A stretch of 64,000 nt of DNA, taken from positions 73,578,523 to 73,642,522 of the forward strand of contig OY997589.1 of the NCBI GenBank assembly GCA_963921825.1. Reading direction: 5' to 3'. The position numbers and the translations under genes were made by a program. This DNA is from Erodium maritimum (taxonomy: Eukaryota > Streptophyta > Magnoliopsida > Geraniales > Geraniaceae). Positions within the stretch are counted from its first letter, which is position 1, and every line of letters begins with the position of its first letter. The notes beneath the pieces were generated by a model, which worked only from the letters and a program-made list of their open reading frames with translations, was not told the DNA's origin and ran no database searches. This document shows positions 54,398 through 64,000 of this stretch, one piece after another.

Positions 54398-55790
54398 TCG
54401 AGGTTTCGCACCTCGGACTGTACGTCAATTAGGTGGGGAGAGTCGAGTCAGTAAAGTCCCGTCGTGCGTTAGGTACGCAAGTCGGAAACCGTGTGTAGAC
54501 CCGTAGTGTTTGAGTCCTGTTTGTGTTTGTGTGTATGTGCAGTACAGTTATTACTGGCATACTGTTTGTATGTTGCTGCGTGAAACATTTTTAAGCTGTC
54601 GCGACTCGACTCAGGGGCGCCCCTATAGTCGAGCGTGACGGTGCTGATATCAAGTGGGTACAATGTGGTTCGGGGACGCCTGGACCGGGTTGTAACTACC
54701 TGATGTCAAGAATTGAGGTTTTTAATGAAAAGGAAAGGTTTTGGAATTGATTGGCCCTGTGGGCGTGTTTTGATTTTGGTTGGCCCGGTGGGCGTGGTTC
54801 GACTTTGGTTGGACCGGTGGGCGTGTGTTGTTGTTGGTTGGCCTTGTCGGCTTGTGATTGAGGTTGAGTGACTTGTGTTTGGTCGTTTAATTGGTGTACG
54901 TGTGTTGTTAAATTGGTGGTCAAGCGTGTGTGTCGGTTAAGGCTATAATTAGGGTTATAACGGGGTAAGGTTCGAGTTTGAATCGAATTTGGAAAACAAG
55001 TCTGCGCGAGCGTCACGGATCCTGTCATGGATCCGTGACGGACCAGAGCGATTTGGCGAATTTTAGGTCTTCGTCACGGCTCCGTGACCCCAACCGTGAC
55101 AGGGTCTGTCACGGATCCGTGATTCCTACCTTGTTCCACCGTCTTGATTGTGCAGTTTGATTGTTGGTTTTGCGTGGCCGGGTTCACAGTTGTGTTGGTT
55201 GTAGAGGTCGTAAGTTCGGTGTTAAAAGGTGAGGCCTTGGGTTCGGGACTCATCAATAACTTACGGTAGCAATACAGCGCCTCGGTGTAAGAGTCTCACC
55301 ATACGGAGAGGGGTTAAGGTTGATGCGCTGCGGCGCCATACGAACTAGGTTTCCCCTAGGGGAACGGGTGTTCGAGGTTTTCCCTCGCGTGAACGGGTGG
55401 TTTGAGGTTTCCTTCACGTGAGTGGGTTATTTGAGGTTCCCTAATTGATCGAGTAACTAGGGTATCGAGGCCGTGAGCAATAGTATTTACTTAGTTGAGA
55501 ATGTGATCCCCGTTTGAGGTTTCCCTACGTGAGTGGGTAATTGGGGCATTGAGGCTGTGAGCAATAGTGAATTGCTGAATTGAGAACATAATCCCTGTTT
55601 CGAGGTTTCCCCTTAGGTGTGAGAGTATCTGAGGTATTAATGGCTTGAGCAGTGTGACATTTTGGTATCCGGTTTTGAGGTAGTGGTTTGCCCTGGCTAG
55701 ATTGGTAAGTCGTTGGTGCTTTACTAGTATGCCATAATCGAACGGGTGTCCGTGGAGGTGAGCATAACGCTCATCCCCTTTACTATTTTT
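54398..55790 (+). other. Gag-less 5' leader with tandem repeats and palindromes
   Basis: Where gag should be, no coding frame with a CCHC motif or capsid-like sequence exists. Contents: a 33-base repeat (GGTTGGCCCGGTGGGCGTG type, about 54750-54855), a palindrome cluster built on GTCACGG (55011-55122), and roughly 100-base repeats with GAGGTTTCCC...GTGAGTGGGT and GAGCAATAGT (55360-55640). Whether gag was deleted or replaced cannot be told from one copy. Confidence 0.7.
55011..55122 (+). repeat. Cluster of GTCACGG palindromes in the leader
   Basis: 55011-55040 folds with two perfectly paired 12-base arms (CGTCACGGATCC) and a 6-base loop. 55073-55088 pairs GTCACGG with CCGTGAC. 55094-55114 pairs CCGTGACAG with CTGTCACGG. 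55109-55122 is the perfect palindrome TCACGGATCCGTGA. The last two share bases and are alternative folds. Confidence 0.85.
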
Positions 55791-55809
55791 CCCGCAGGGG
55801 ACGAGTAGC

Positions 55810-56075
55810 GAACACTGGTTTGGTTGCGGAAAGTTATAAGTAAATGCATGGAGGACCGTGTGGGGGTTGCACTAGACCTTACCGGAGTGACTAATGGAGT
55901 GGTTGTTCGGTCTCTGATTTGGGCGTTAGTTTTGTTGGATACCGGGGTGTCACACTCGTTTGATTCGTCGAGTGGTGTTGAGATGTTGGGGCTGAGTTTA
56001 GAGCCGTCGAGTCCACCCCTGCGTCTGAATACGCCGATTGAGGGTGGTGTGGTGTTGACTAGGGTCGGTCGTGCC
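55810..56075 (+). pseudogene. Gypsy aspartic protease domain
   Basis: The frame at 55824-56099 has GVALDLTGV and VLLDTGVSHSF, the retropepsin active site DTG (LDTG at 55935-55946) in the form typical of plant chromoviruses, followed by GLSLEP. It is cut off from gag and shifts frame into the next segment near 56090. Confidence 0.8.
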
Positions 56076-57093
56076 TGCGGAGTTAGAGAAGCGAACTGAT
56101 CCAGGAGGGTCGAGAGAGGGCTCAAGAGCCCTGATGCTGGATCGAGTCCTCACCCCGAGGATTCGGGTATGTTCGGAGTTGGTAGGCACGACAACGGTAG
56201 TGGAGCGAGGTCTTAGAGAGACCGCGAGGGTCAGTGAGTTTTGGCAGCGACTGAGCTTGTGCGTGTATCCGTGGGAAGGATACTTACGAAATGACCGCCT
56301 TGACGTGACCCTGGGAATGGATTGGCGGGCGAAGTACCAAGTCAATATCGACTGTTACAGGCGACGAGTGACGGTGTCAGCAGGCAACACGAAGGTGTCG
56401 GGTGTTCTGGGTAGTAAGAGCGGGGTTCTCCTGTCGGCATTGTCCGCAGTGAAGGAGGTATCGGCTGTGCAGAGCCGCGAGTTACCGCAGGTGGTGTGCG
56501 AGTTCCCCGAGGTCCTTCCGGAGGAATTGAGCGGGTTACCACCAGTTCGTGAGGTGGAGTTCAGGTTTGACCTGGTGCTGGGAACGGCAGGGATATCGAT
56601 GGCGCCTTACAGGTTCGCGCCAGCCGAGTTGACCGAGCTGAAGCGTCAGCTCGAGGAGCTTCAGGAGAAGGGATTTATCCGTTCGAGCGTATCGCCGGGG
56701 GGAGCACCAGCACTCTTCGTGAAGAAGAAGAGTGGAGAGCTCCGGATGTGTATAGATTACCGGAAGCTGAACCGGGTTACGATGAAGAACCGATACCCGA
56801 TGCCGAGGATTGATGACTTGTTCGACCAGTTGAGAGGGTCGACCTGTTTCTCGAAGATCGATTTGCGGTCCGGATATTACCAGTTGCGAGTCCGAGAGGA
56901 AGACGTCGCAAAGACTGCATTCCAGACACGCTATTGGTATTACGAGTTCTTGGTGATGCCGTATGGACTGACGAACGCACCTGCAGCGTTCATGGATCTG
57001 ATGAACATTATATTCCGACCGTTCTTAGATCAAATTTGTGGTGGTAGTTGTGGACGATATCTTGATCTTCTCGCAGAACGAGGCGGCGCATGA
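56071..57093 (+). pseudogene. Gypsy reverse transcriptase, first part
   Basis: The 340-codon frame covers the spacer after protease (DVTLGMDW, VSVAxNTKVSG-like) and the RT fingers and palm: [89 protein letters not shown], then [17 protein letters not shown] and MDLMN. A one-base shift near 57030 moves the VDD catalytic motif into the next frame. Most conserved residues are intact. Confidence 0.9.
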
Positions 57094-57455
57094 GGAACAT
57101 CTGAGGGGTGTTCTGACCTTGTTGCGCACACATCAATTATACGCCAACCTGGAGAAATGCGAGTTTTGGCTCGCTGAGGTAAGATTCCTTGGTCACGTTG
57201 TGTCCCGTGACGGTATATTGGTCGATCCGGCGAAGATCGATGCGAGTTTGAAGTGGGCGTGGCCCACGAGTGTCTTCGAGATCTGCAGCTTCTTGGGGCT
57301 GTCAGGACGTTTATCGGCGGTTTGTCCAGGACTTTGCGCGACTAGCCGCGCCTATGACTATTGTGACACGCAAGGGAGTCGGGTTTGTGTGGACTAACGT
57401 TTATGAACGTGCGTTTACGGAGCTGAAGGCTCGTCTGACGACCGCTCCAGTGTGA
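57038..57455 (+). pseudogene. Gypsy reverse transcriptase, second part, with VDD motif
   Basis: [20 protein letters not shown] carries the catalytic aspartates (57053-57058), then [11 protein letters not shown] and [11 protein letters not shown], the thumb. A second shift near 57270 continues with [16 protein letters not shown] and [19 protein letters not shown] up to a stop at 57453. Confidence 0.88.
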
Positions 57456-57479
57456 TAGTGCCAGAGCGCGGGTTCGAGT

Positions 57480-57785
57480 ATGAGATCTGTTGTGATACGT
57501 CCGGGGAAGGTTGTTACTTGTGGCTCCAGGCAGCGGAAGACGCACGAGCGCAACTATCCTACCCATGACCCGAAATTAGCAGCAGTAGTGTTCGTGCTGA
57601 AAGGCTTGAGGTATTATCTGTATGGCGAGCGATTTCAGGTGTTCTCAGATCATAAGAGCCTTAAGTACATCTCTTCCCAACGAGACCTGAATACGCGCCA
57701 GCGGCAATGGATGGAACTACTCGAGGAGTACGACTTTGAGCTACACTACCATCGGGTAAGGCGAACGTGGTTGCCGACGCCCTGA
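57480..57785 (+). pseudogene. Gypsy RNase H domain, N-terminal active-site region deleted
   Basis: After the RT stop, the segment carrying the first RNase H aspartate is reduced or lost. The frame then gives RQRKTHERNYPTHDPKLAAV, YYLYGERFQVFSDHKSLKYI and LNTRQRQWMELLEEYDFELH. The following ADALSRK-type end is shifted (about 57770-57795). Confidence 0.85.
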
Positions 57786-57789
57786 GTAG

Positions 57790-58980
57790 GAAGTCGGTCC
57801 CGAGTCTTGCTAGCATATCAGTACAAGAGTAGGACATGATATGGGAACTGGGCACGCTCGGGTTGGAGCTAGAAAAGGTTACTGGCGGCGTGGCCATGTA
57901 CTTCTTGGTGACTCAGCCCACCCGGCTTGGCCGGAGAATAGAGGCACAATCGGTGGATGTCGAGACGGGGATCTAGGAGAGAGTTGGCGGTGGTGTTGAC
58001 GCCGGGGGCTGGGATCGTAGTGCTAATTGGGAGTTACGGTACTGTGGAGGTTTGTTCAGGCCGCGTAACGCCGGAGGCGACGAGCTGCGAGAGTCGCACT
58101 ATTCGCGTCTGACAGTGCACGTGGGTAGCACTAAGAGGATTGCGACATCTGGTGGCTTGTCTAGGGGAGCGGGATGCGGAGAGCGGTCGCGGAGTTAGTG
58201 TCGCGGTGCCTCACTCGTCGGCAGGTGAGAGCCGAACAACAGCGTCCCGTTGGATTATTGCAACCACTGCGGGTTACACAGTGGAAATGGGGGCACGTCA
58301 CGATGGACTTCGTGAGCGGTTAGCCGAGTTCGCCTACAACAACGGCTTTCAGGCCAGTATCAAGATGGCACCGTTCGAAGCGTTGTATGGTAGGTCATGT
58401 CGGTCACCCGTGTGCGGGGCGGAAGTGAGGAATGAGGATTTACTGGGTCCAGAATTGGACCGAGAGACAGCTGAGTCGGTCGTGTCGAAGCGTGGGCGGT
58501 TGAAGACCGCGCAGAGTCAACAGAAGCTATGCTGACAGACGGCGCCGACCTCTCGAGTCAGCAGTCGATGACCATGTATCCCTGAAAGTGAGTCCGAAAG
58601 GTGGAGTGTTACGTTTCAACCGCGGCAGAGGCGAGTTAGCCCCGCGGTGTATCGAGCCTTTCGAGATTTGAGTAGAGGGGGGACAGTTGCATACCGACCT
58701 GCACTGCCGCCGCAGCATGGGAATATCCACGTTTCCCAGTTGCAGAAGTATGTGCGAACCCCTCGCACGTCATTGAGTGGGCAGATGTCGAGGTAACGGG
58801 TGATATCTCATATAAAGAGAAACTGGTTTGGGAAATGGATCTACGGGAGCAGGTCCGGCGCAGAAAGGTTATCCGTTTAAAATGGGTGCAGTGGCGACAC
58901 CACGAGGCTGAGTCGACTTGGGAACGCGAGGACGATGTTCGCGCGAAGTACCCCGAGCTGTTCGACTCCCGAGGTACGTC
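57790..58980 (+). pseudogene. Gypsy integrase: N-terminal remnant, catalytic core deleted, C-terminal and chromodomain-like end
   Basis: Broken frames give a zinc-finger-like stretch (SRLTVHVGSTKR near 58106-58140) and the TMDFV lead-in to the core. At about 58315 the sequence jumps directly to AEFAYNNGFQASIKMAPFEA and LYGRSCRSPV, so roughly the whole DDE core (over 100 residues) is missing. The C-terminal part has HVSQLQKYV (about 58720-58755) and VQWRHHEAESTWEREDDVRA, then KYPELF (58890-58965), the chromodomain-like tail of Tekay-type elements. Confidence 0.85.
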
Positions 58981-59010
58981 TGTTTTAAATTTCGTGGGCG
59001 AAATTCCTTT

Positions 59011-59022
59011 AAGGGGGGTAGA
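59011..59022 (+). other. Polypurine tract
   Basis: AAGGGGGGTAGA ends one base before the 3' LTR; expected primer for plus-strand synthesis. Confidence 0.85.
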
Positions 59023-59023
59023 T

Positions 59024-62000
59024 TGTAAGAACTACTCCCAATCAACGCCAGTCAAATCTGCGAAAAACAGGAAAATTTAAAAATTTTAAGCAGACACTTA
59101 TTTGAACCTAAAATTGACCCCGAGGGTCATACCGGACTTAAGTTGACCTCGATATCGACCAAAGTGAGTTCTGGGGGACTCAGGGCAACTTTCAGACCAA
59201 TTTGGGAAATGTTGACTTTTCGCTGGAAAAGTCAGCCGAGCGACTTTTGGTCCATTCGAGGACCATTTTGGATCCAAAAAGCTTAGCCGTCGTCGCAGCG
59301 GTCTTAGTTGAGCCGTTTCCTTGTAGCCCGTCAAGTTTCGTAATCTCTTGGAAAAAGTGCCCGTTCGGGGCCCGAAACGTCCGAATTTCGCGAATCTGAC
59401 TGGAAAATATCTAGAAGATATTTTCCAAAAAGATGTGGGACCCACTTGCCACATGTCACCAATGTGGTGGTGTTAGGTTATTGGACAAGACAAGAGAAGA
59501 ATACTTTTAGTGTTAGTTTTGTAATTAAGTATTAAATTTGATTTTTTTAAACAAAACAAAGGGAAGCAAATAGGATGGTCGGCCATACTTGTAAAAAATG
59601 GAGTTTTGGAGAGAGAAAGGGGAGTTAGAAGAAGAAGAGAGAAGAGAAGGAGGTGTTGGAAGTTTTGGCTTTTCCCGTCGATCAAACTGGTTGATCGTCT
59701 CAACGATAAAAGAATCGAGCTCACATCGACGTTGTCTACGGTGAGCACCTAACCGATCCTCATTTTGTTAAATTTAAAAGTTATGGTTGGATTGAAATGG
59801 GTTGAATATGGATGAGTTGAGGTGTGGGGTTTGTTGGAGGTGTTTTGGAGCGAAGAGATGAACGTTTTCCGGTGACCGGAGGCTCGGGGGAGCTCCGACC
59901 ACCGTGTATGGTGGCTGGCCGGTTTGATAAGGTGGCTGGCCGGAGTTATGACCAGCCACCACCTTGGTGGACCTGCCCTAAACCGGCCCTAGCCACCTAC
60001 GGCCAAAGGGGGTTGGGTGGGGCCCACATGCTCGGGTGTTCGGGTTTCGTGTTCTGGTGGTTTAGAACGTTCCCCAAGTAATTAATCCACACCCGGATCG
60101 AAATTTGGAATTAAATTGTGAAAGTTGTAATTGACGGGTTTAGAAACTTTAAACGCGAATTAAATTACTCGGAAGTCGGAATTCGATTCCGTCGAGTGCA
60201 TAGGAACCCTTGAATTATTCTAAGACCGTAGAAACGAAAACGGGAATTTTCGAAGCCCCGGAACGACGTTTTCAAAACCCGGGCAGATTCGCCATGTCGG
60301 GCGAATCGGGCTTTTCCAAGCCATTTATCGACAATGTCGAGTAATTGGGAAGTTTGGGAGTGATCGACATTGTCGGGGTTGAGTTTGGGCGTTTAATTCT
60401 TTAAATTCGGGTTTCGCATGGTTACTTAAAAAGTGTGTAAATTGTAATGATTGTAGACCGTGTCGCCTACCGTGGAAATAGGAGGCTAAGCGGGAATTAT
60501 GGAGCTTTGCCGGAGTAAGAGTATCGGGTTGACACGCTTCAAGAGGTAGGGAAAAGTAGCCGGATCTCGGCCCTGATTAGGGAAAGTTAACAGTAGAAAT
60601 GCATGTGACACCGGGGTGTCGTGGTTAAGTCAGTTTATCGAATATTAGGAAGGCAGGCGACACCGGGTGGTGTCGTATGATACGAGAATGTATCGAACAA
60701 TAGAAAGGCATGTGACACTTAGTAGTGTCGTAGGATAAGTGAGCTTGTTGATATTAGAATTACTGGAGGCATATGTTATTGCCCGGAGGTTGATTGTTCA
60801 GTTTGTGTCTTGGGTGGCCATGAGAACCCGTACTTTACTGTTGGTATCTTGGGTGGCCATGAGAGCCCGTGTCTTTACTGTTGGTGTCTTGGGTGGCCAT
60901 GAGAGCCCGTATTTTACTGTTGGTGTTTTGGGTGGCCATGAGTGCCCGTGTGGTTGTTGAGCCCGTGAGTCATTGTCGGTGTGTCTTGGGTGGCCATGAG
61001 AGCCCGTGAGTTACTGTTGGTGTGTCTTGGGAGGCCGTGAGTGCCTGTGAGGTTGTTGAGCCCGTGAGTTATTGTCGGTGTGTCTTGGGTGGCCATGAGT
61101 GCCCTTGGGGTTGTTGAGCCCGTGAGTTACTGTTGGTGTGTCTTGGGTGGCCATGAGTGCCCGTGGGGTTGTTGAGCCCGTGAGTTACTGTTGGTGTGTC
61201 TTGGGAGGCCGCGAGTGCCCGTGGGGTTGTTGAGCCCGTGAATTACTGTCGGTGTGTCTTGGGTGGCCATGAGTGCCCGTGGGGTTGTTGAACCCGTGTT
61301 TTATCGTTGGTATCTTGGGTGGTCATGAGTGCCTGTGGAGTGTTGAACCGGTCTTGTTGCTGTTTGTTGAACTTTGCTTGTGATTGTGATTGTGATTGCC
61401 TGAGGTTAGTGACCCGACTTCATGTCGGGAAGTTGCGTGGAGGTTAGCTGGCTTACCTGACAGGGATCGGTAAAGTCGAGCGTTCTTTGGCTAGCCTGGC
61501 CTGATAGGGATCGACATGTTGAGCATACTTAGGCGATGGAAGGTTCCTCCCCTTCCGACTAGCTATCGGAAAAGTAGCTCGGTATATCGCCAACAGGTCG
61601 ACCGCCTGGAGCCTGACAGGGATCGGTAAAGTGCGTGGGGCAGGCTCGAGCCCAGCCGGTTAGCAACCGGCACTGAGCAGCTGACTGGAGTGCGATCCTT
61701 AGTGATCTTGTTTGGTGTGCGATCCTTTGTGATCTTGGGTGTTGCGTGGTTGTCTTTTGTGTCCTTGGAAGAGGTCGTGATCGTTGTGTCGGGTCTACAA
61801 CACGTGTCCGAGTGTTGAGTAGGTTGAGGAAAGTGACTGTTTGCGTGTCAGTCGGGTTACTCGAGTTTGGGGATTGTCGTCCCCAGTGTTGGGTTTGGTG
61901 TTGGTGTTACCGGCTTTGTCTGCTAAGTATGCCGTAGTCAGTCTGTTATCCGTGGTGGTGAGCGACTGCTCACCCCTAGCTGCTTTTCCTACAGGTACTG

Positions 62001-62250
62001 GTCGCAGGATGGACTAGATGAGCTTCCGAAGCTTGAAGAGCTAGGAGCGGGAGTCCGGGTTTACTTTTGAGTCTAGCGACGTATACCTTGTATTTTGTCC
62101 GCTTGTTGGGACGTACTTTTAGTTGTAAATTATTATTTTGTTAAACAAATTGATGGTTTTAAAGCGATTTATTCAAAAGGTTTGAAAAGATTTTTATTAA
62201 ATTAAACGTTCGCGTTCCGGGTTCGGTTTTACTGAATTTGGGGCGTGACA
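59024..62250 (+). repeat. 3' LTR
   Basis: Starts TGTAAGAACT and ends GGCGTGACA at 62250. It follows the 5' LTR throughout with scattered substitutions and small indels, for example a CGGGTTTCGTGTT duplication present only in the 5' copy (about 52190-52210) and an extra GTGCGATCCTT segment at about 61690-61730 only here. Confidence 0.92.
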
Positions 62251-64000
62251 TCACATGTGTTTTATCAACATTGAACATTAGTATTATCAACACCAAACAC
62301 TAAGGTTATCATCACATTACATGTGTTTTATTACCCTATCACTTGTTCTTTATCACTTCAGCACACATGTTTTATCACCACAACATATGTTGTTTATCAA
62401 CATTAAACACTAGTTTTATCAATACCGAACACTAGTTTTATCACCCCGATATGAAACATTTAGGGAAAACCTCGTGTCCGTTCTCCATTTTAACATTTTT
62501 ACGCATGTCATGACTGTAGGCCACATTTAAAATCATGTCATAACAGTCACCTTTTCGATATTATCAGATAGAGACGAAATCCGTAGCAGAGCTAACGGTA
62601 GTACTAGAATAGTATAAATTACCCCTAACTCATTTTGCACGTCATAACATTAACTTTATGATTTTTTTTGATACATGAATATGAAGATATTCATATTATT
62701 ATTTTAATTATCCTTAATTATTTGAAAATATTAATTTCTTTTCATAAACTCTTTATTAATCTTAAATTAATTTATTTTTATTTCTTCATTTTTTATATTA
62801 CTCTTTATTTTCATTATTTTTCATATCACGTTTTTTTTATAAAAACATTGGTATTTATAAAAAAATTATTTCATTCATTTACTTTTGTTTTATTTTTTCT
62901 TTAATTTTTTCAGTTTTATTTTTTATTTTCTTTCTATTTATTTCTTCTTTATTTTTCATTAATATTTTTCCTTTAATTCTTTTTTTACCATGATTTTCTT
63001 AGCCAAGACCTCCTTACCACATCCCAGCCACAAATTCTAAAAAAATGTTCTTCTTCCCAAATTCAAACCAAAATCTTCTTTTCGAAGCATTATGTAGAAC
63101 AAATTCAAGCAATTCCCAAGCATCATTTGTTTTGCATAAACCCATAGCAACACATTCAAAACCCAAGAATTATCTACCAGGCTCGTTTCATACCTATCTA
63201 TCAAAATATCAGCAACAATTCGATCCAACTCCACACTAAACAATGACAGGTGTGGACAAATGCGGAGGAGGAGGATGAAGAATGGTCTGGGGAGAGGAGA
63301 CGTACCTTGTGGTAGAAGGAGGAGGAGAGATTAGCAATGACAACCAAAGCTGTTGAAAGGGAGGAGGCGTGAATAGGGAGGAGAAAGGAGGCATATGATT
63401 TCTATAAGAAAAGGAAGGGTAGAGTTGGTCTTTAAAAATAAATAAAAGGTCATATGCATTGCATTGCACATGACTTTTTCCCATCCAAGCCCATCTTTAA
63501 CAGTTTTTGTCCTTTTTGAAATGGAAACCGATTTTCGGTTATGACATAATACCAAATTTGGCCTAATGTATAGAGTTGATAAACCACCTTTTCCCATAGC
63601 CCCAAAATGTCGTTACCCCAAACATTTATTGGTGAAGATTTATCAATACTCAATAATATTTTTATCACCCCGATATAATTTGTTTGTGCTTCAAATTATA
63701 TTCATCACGGATCTTGATTGAAAGCCCTTGAAACATAAAAATATTGTCGCAAGTATGAAGTTAATCAGAGTTGAAACGAAGCGGGAATGGTTAAATTAGT
63801 GAATTGGTTAAGAAAAAATGGACACTTGTCCATGTGGCACCATGCTATTACAATTATGTCCTTGCTTGTGTGAAAAATTATGAACATGACGTGAATTTGG
63901 GTGGGATTAAGGTGATGATGTGGCATCATGGTGAATGTTGGATCTTAGGAATGTGTGGCTAGGATGAGTTCTCACAATTTTTAGGATAAGAGGGGTTTTT
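62251..64000. mobile_element. Right part of the MULE split by the gypsy insertion, running to the window end
   Basis: TTTTATCAACA-type units continue from 62256 to about 62450. The right inverted arm is at about 63600-64000 (CTTCAAATTATATTCATCAC, GAAACGAAGCGGGAATGG, GGACACTTGTCCATGTGGCA, GAGTTCTCAC), matching the left arm of 44364-45689 in inverse. By that comparison the true end lies about 15 bases past the window. Between them, 62456-63600 is an extra segment, described separately. Confidence 0.75.
62456..63600. other. Interior of the split MULE, not shared with the shorter copy
   Basis: 62640-63000 is A/T low-complexity. 63000-63480 is of mixed composition with short frames on both strands (63037-63243 minus, 63236-63484 minus, 63045-63239 plus) that show no domain. 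It may be captured sequence or the interior of a longer parent element. Confidence 0.4.

Larger units (their letters stand above)
51162..62255 (+). mobile_element. Ty3/gypsy chromovirus-like LTR retrotransposon, 11.1 kb, non-autonomous, TSD TCACA
   Basis: The element at 51167-62250 is flanked by TCACA (51162-51166 and 62251-62255). Both LTRs (51167-54382, 59024-62250; 3216 and 3227 bases) begin TGTAAGA and end GGGGCGTGACA. A tRNA-iMet primer site and a polypurine tract lie at the expected places. The internal 4.6 kb has a pol region that is frameshifted and lacks the integrase core, and no gag. LTR order, pol order (protease-RT-RNase H-integrase) and the C-terminal chromodomain-like piece place it among chromoviruses, closest by eye to the Tekay/Del clade. 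The LTRs look very similar to each other, so insertion was relatively recent, while coding decay is advanced. Confidence 0.92.

Noticed and set aside
54398..55800. Searched for gag between primer site and protease
   Set aside because: No frame with a capsid-like stretch or CCHC knuckle; frames such as 54696-55028 (minus) are translations of tandem repeats.
62668..62904. 78-codon frame rich in Phe, Ile and Leu
   Set aside because: A/T low-complexity translation.

Overview
This is a stretch of a flowering-plant nuclear genome that is rich in transposons. The evidence is spliced genes with GT/AG introns, an Aux/IAA auxin-response gene, plant-type L1 LINEs with a C-terminal RNase H domain, a chromovirus-like Ty3/gypsy element primed by tRNA-iMet, and many MULE, hAT and PIF/Harbinger-type elements with readable target-site duplications (TSDs). 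I cannot place it below the level of angiosperm. No prokaryotic signal, CRISPR array, rRNA or tRNA gene was found.

Host genes occupy only about 4.5-9 kb. A four-exon, IAA31-like Aux/IAA gene lies on the plus strand (4685-6085), with TGTCNN auxin-response elements and a TATA box just upstream. A two-exon gene for a 66-residue plant-conserved protein lies on the minus strand (8430-8722), with a TATA box and an ACGT-element pair. Everything else I can assign is transposon or transposon-derived.

Layout: 1-1.9 kb, 3' half of a dead LINE; about 1.9-4.2 kb, a diverged LTR remnant; 4.5-9 kb, the two host genes; 9.5-10.8 kb, a truncated L1 fragment abutting one end of a MULE-like element; 12.25-14.47 kb, a hAT-like element with GC-rich cargo; 14.95-19.54 kb and 19.57-24.4 kb, two LINEs tail to tail, both with broken ORF2; 24.7-27.9 kb, a LINE-like retroposon that has only ORF1; 27.95-28.56 kb, a hAT MITE; 28.9-31.8 kb, two decayed Myb-like (Harbinger ORF1-type) genes head to head; 31.8-35.1 kb, largely unassigned; 36.07-40.59 kb, a second ORF1-only retroposon interrupted by a Harbinger-like element with two intact Myb/SANT genes and no transposase; 40.62-46.11 kb, an inverted-repeat element containing a third ORF1-only retroposon and a MULE; 46.3-47.8 kb, a non-coding retroposon; 48.7-50.6 kb, small foldback elements; about 50.7 kb to the window end, a MULE split by an 11.1-kb gypsy element (51167-62250) with 3.2-kb LTRs.

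The recurring theme is elements that look unable to move themselves but still carry clean insertion hallmarks: ORF1-only LINE-like retroposons, a transposase-less Harbinger with two DNA-binding proteins, and a gypsy element lacking gag and the integrase core between very similar LTRs. Mobilisation in trans is an inference. The gypsy LTRs and 5' leader are also unusually rich in stem-loops, several with compensatory base changes between repeat units. All comparisons were made by eye; no alignment or database search was run.
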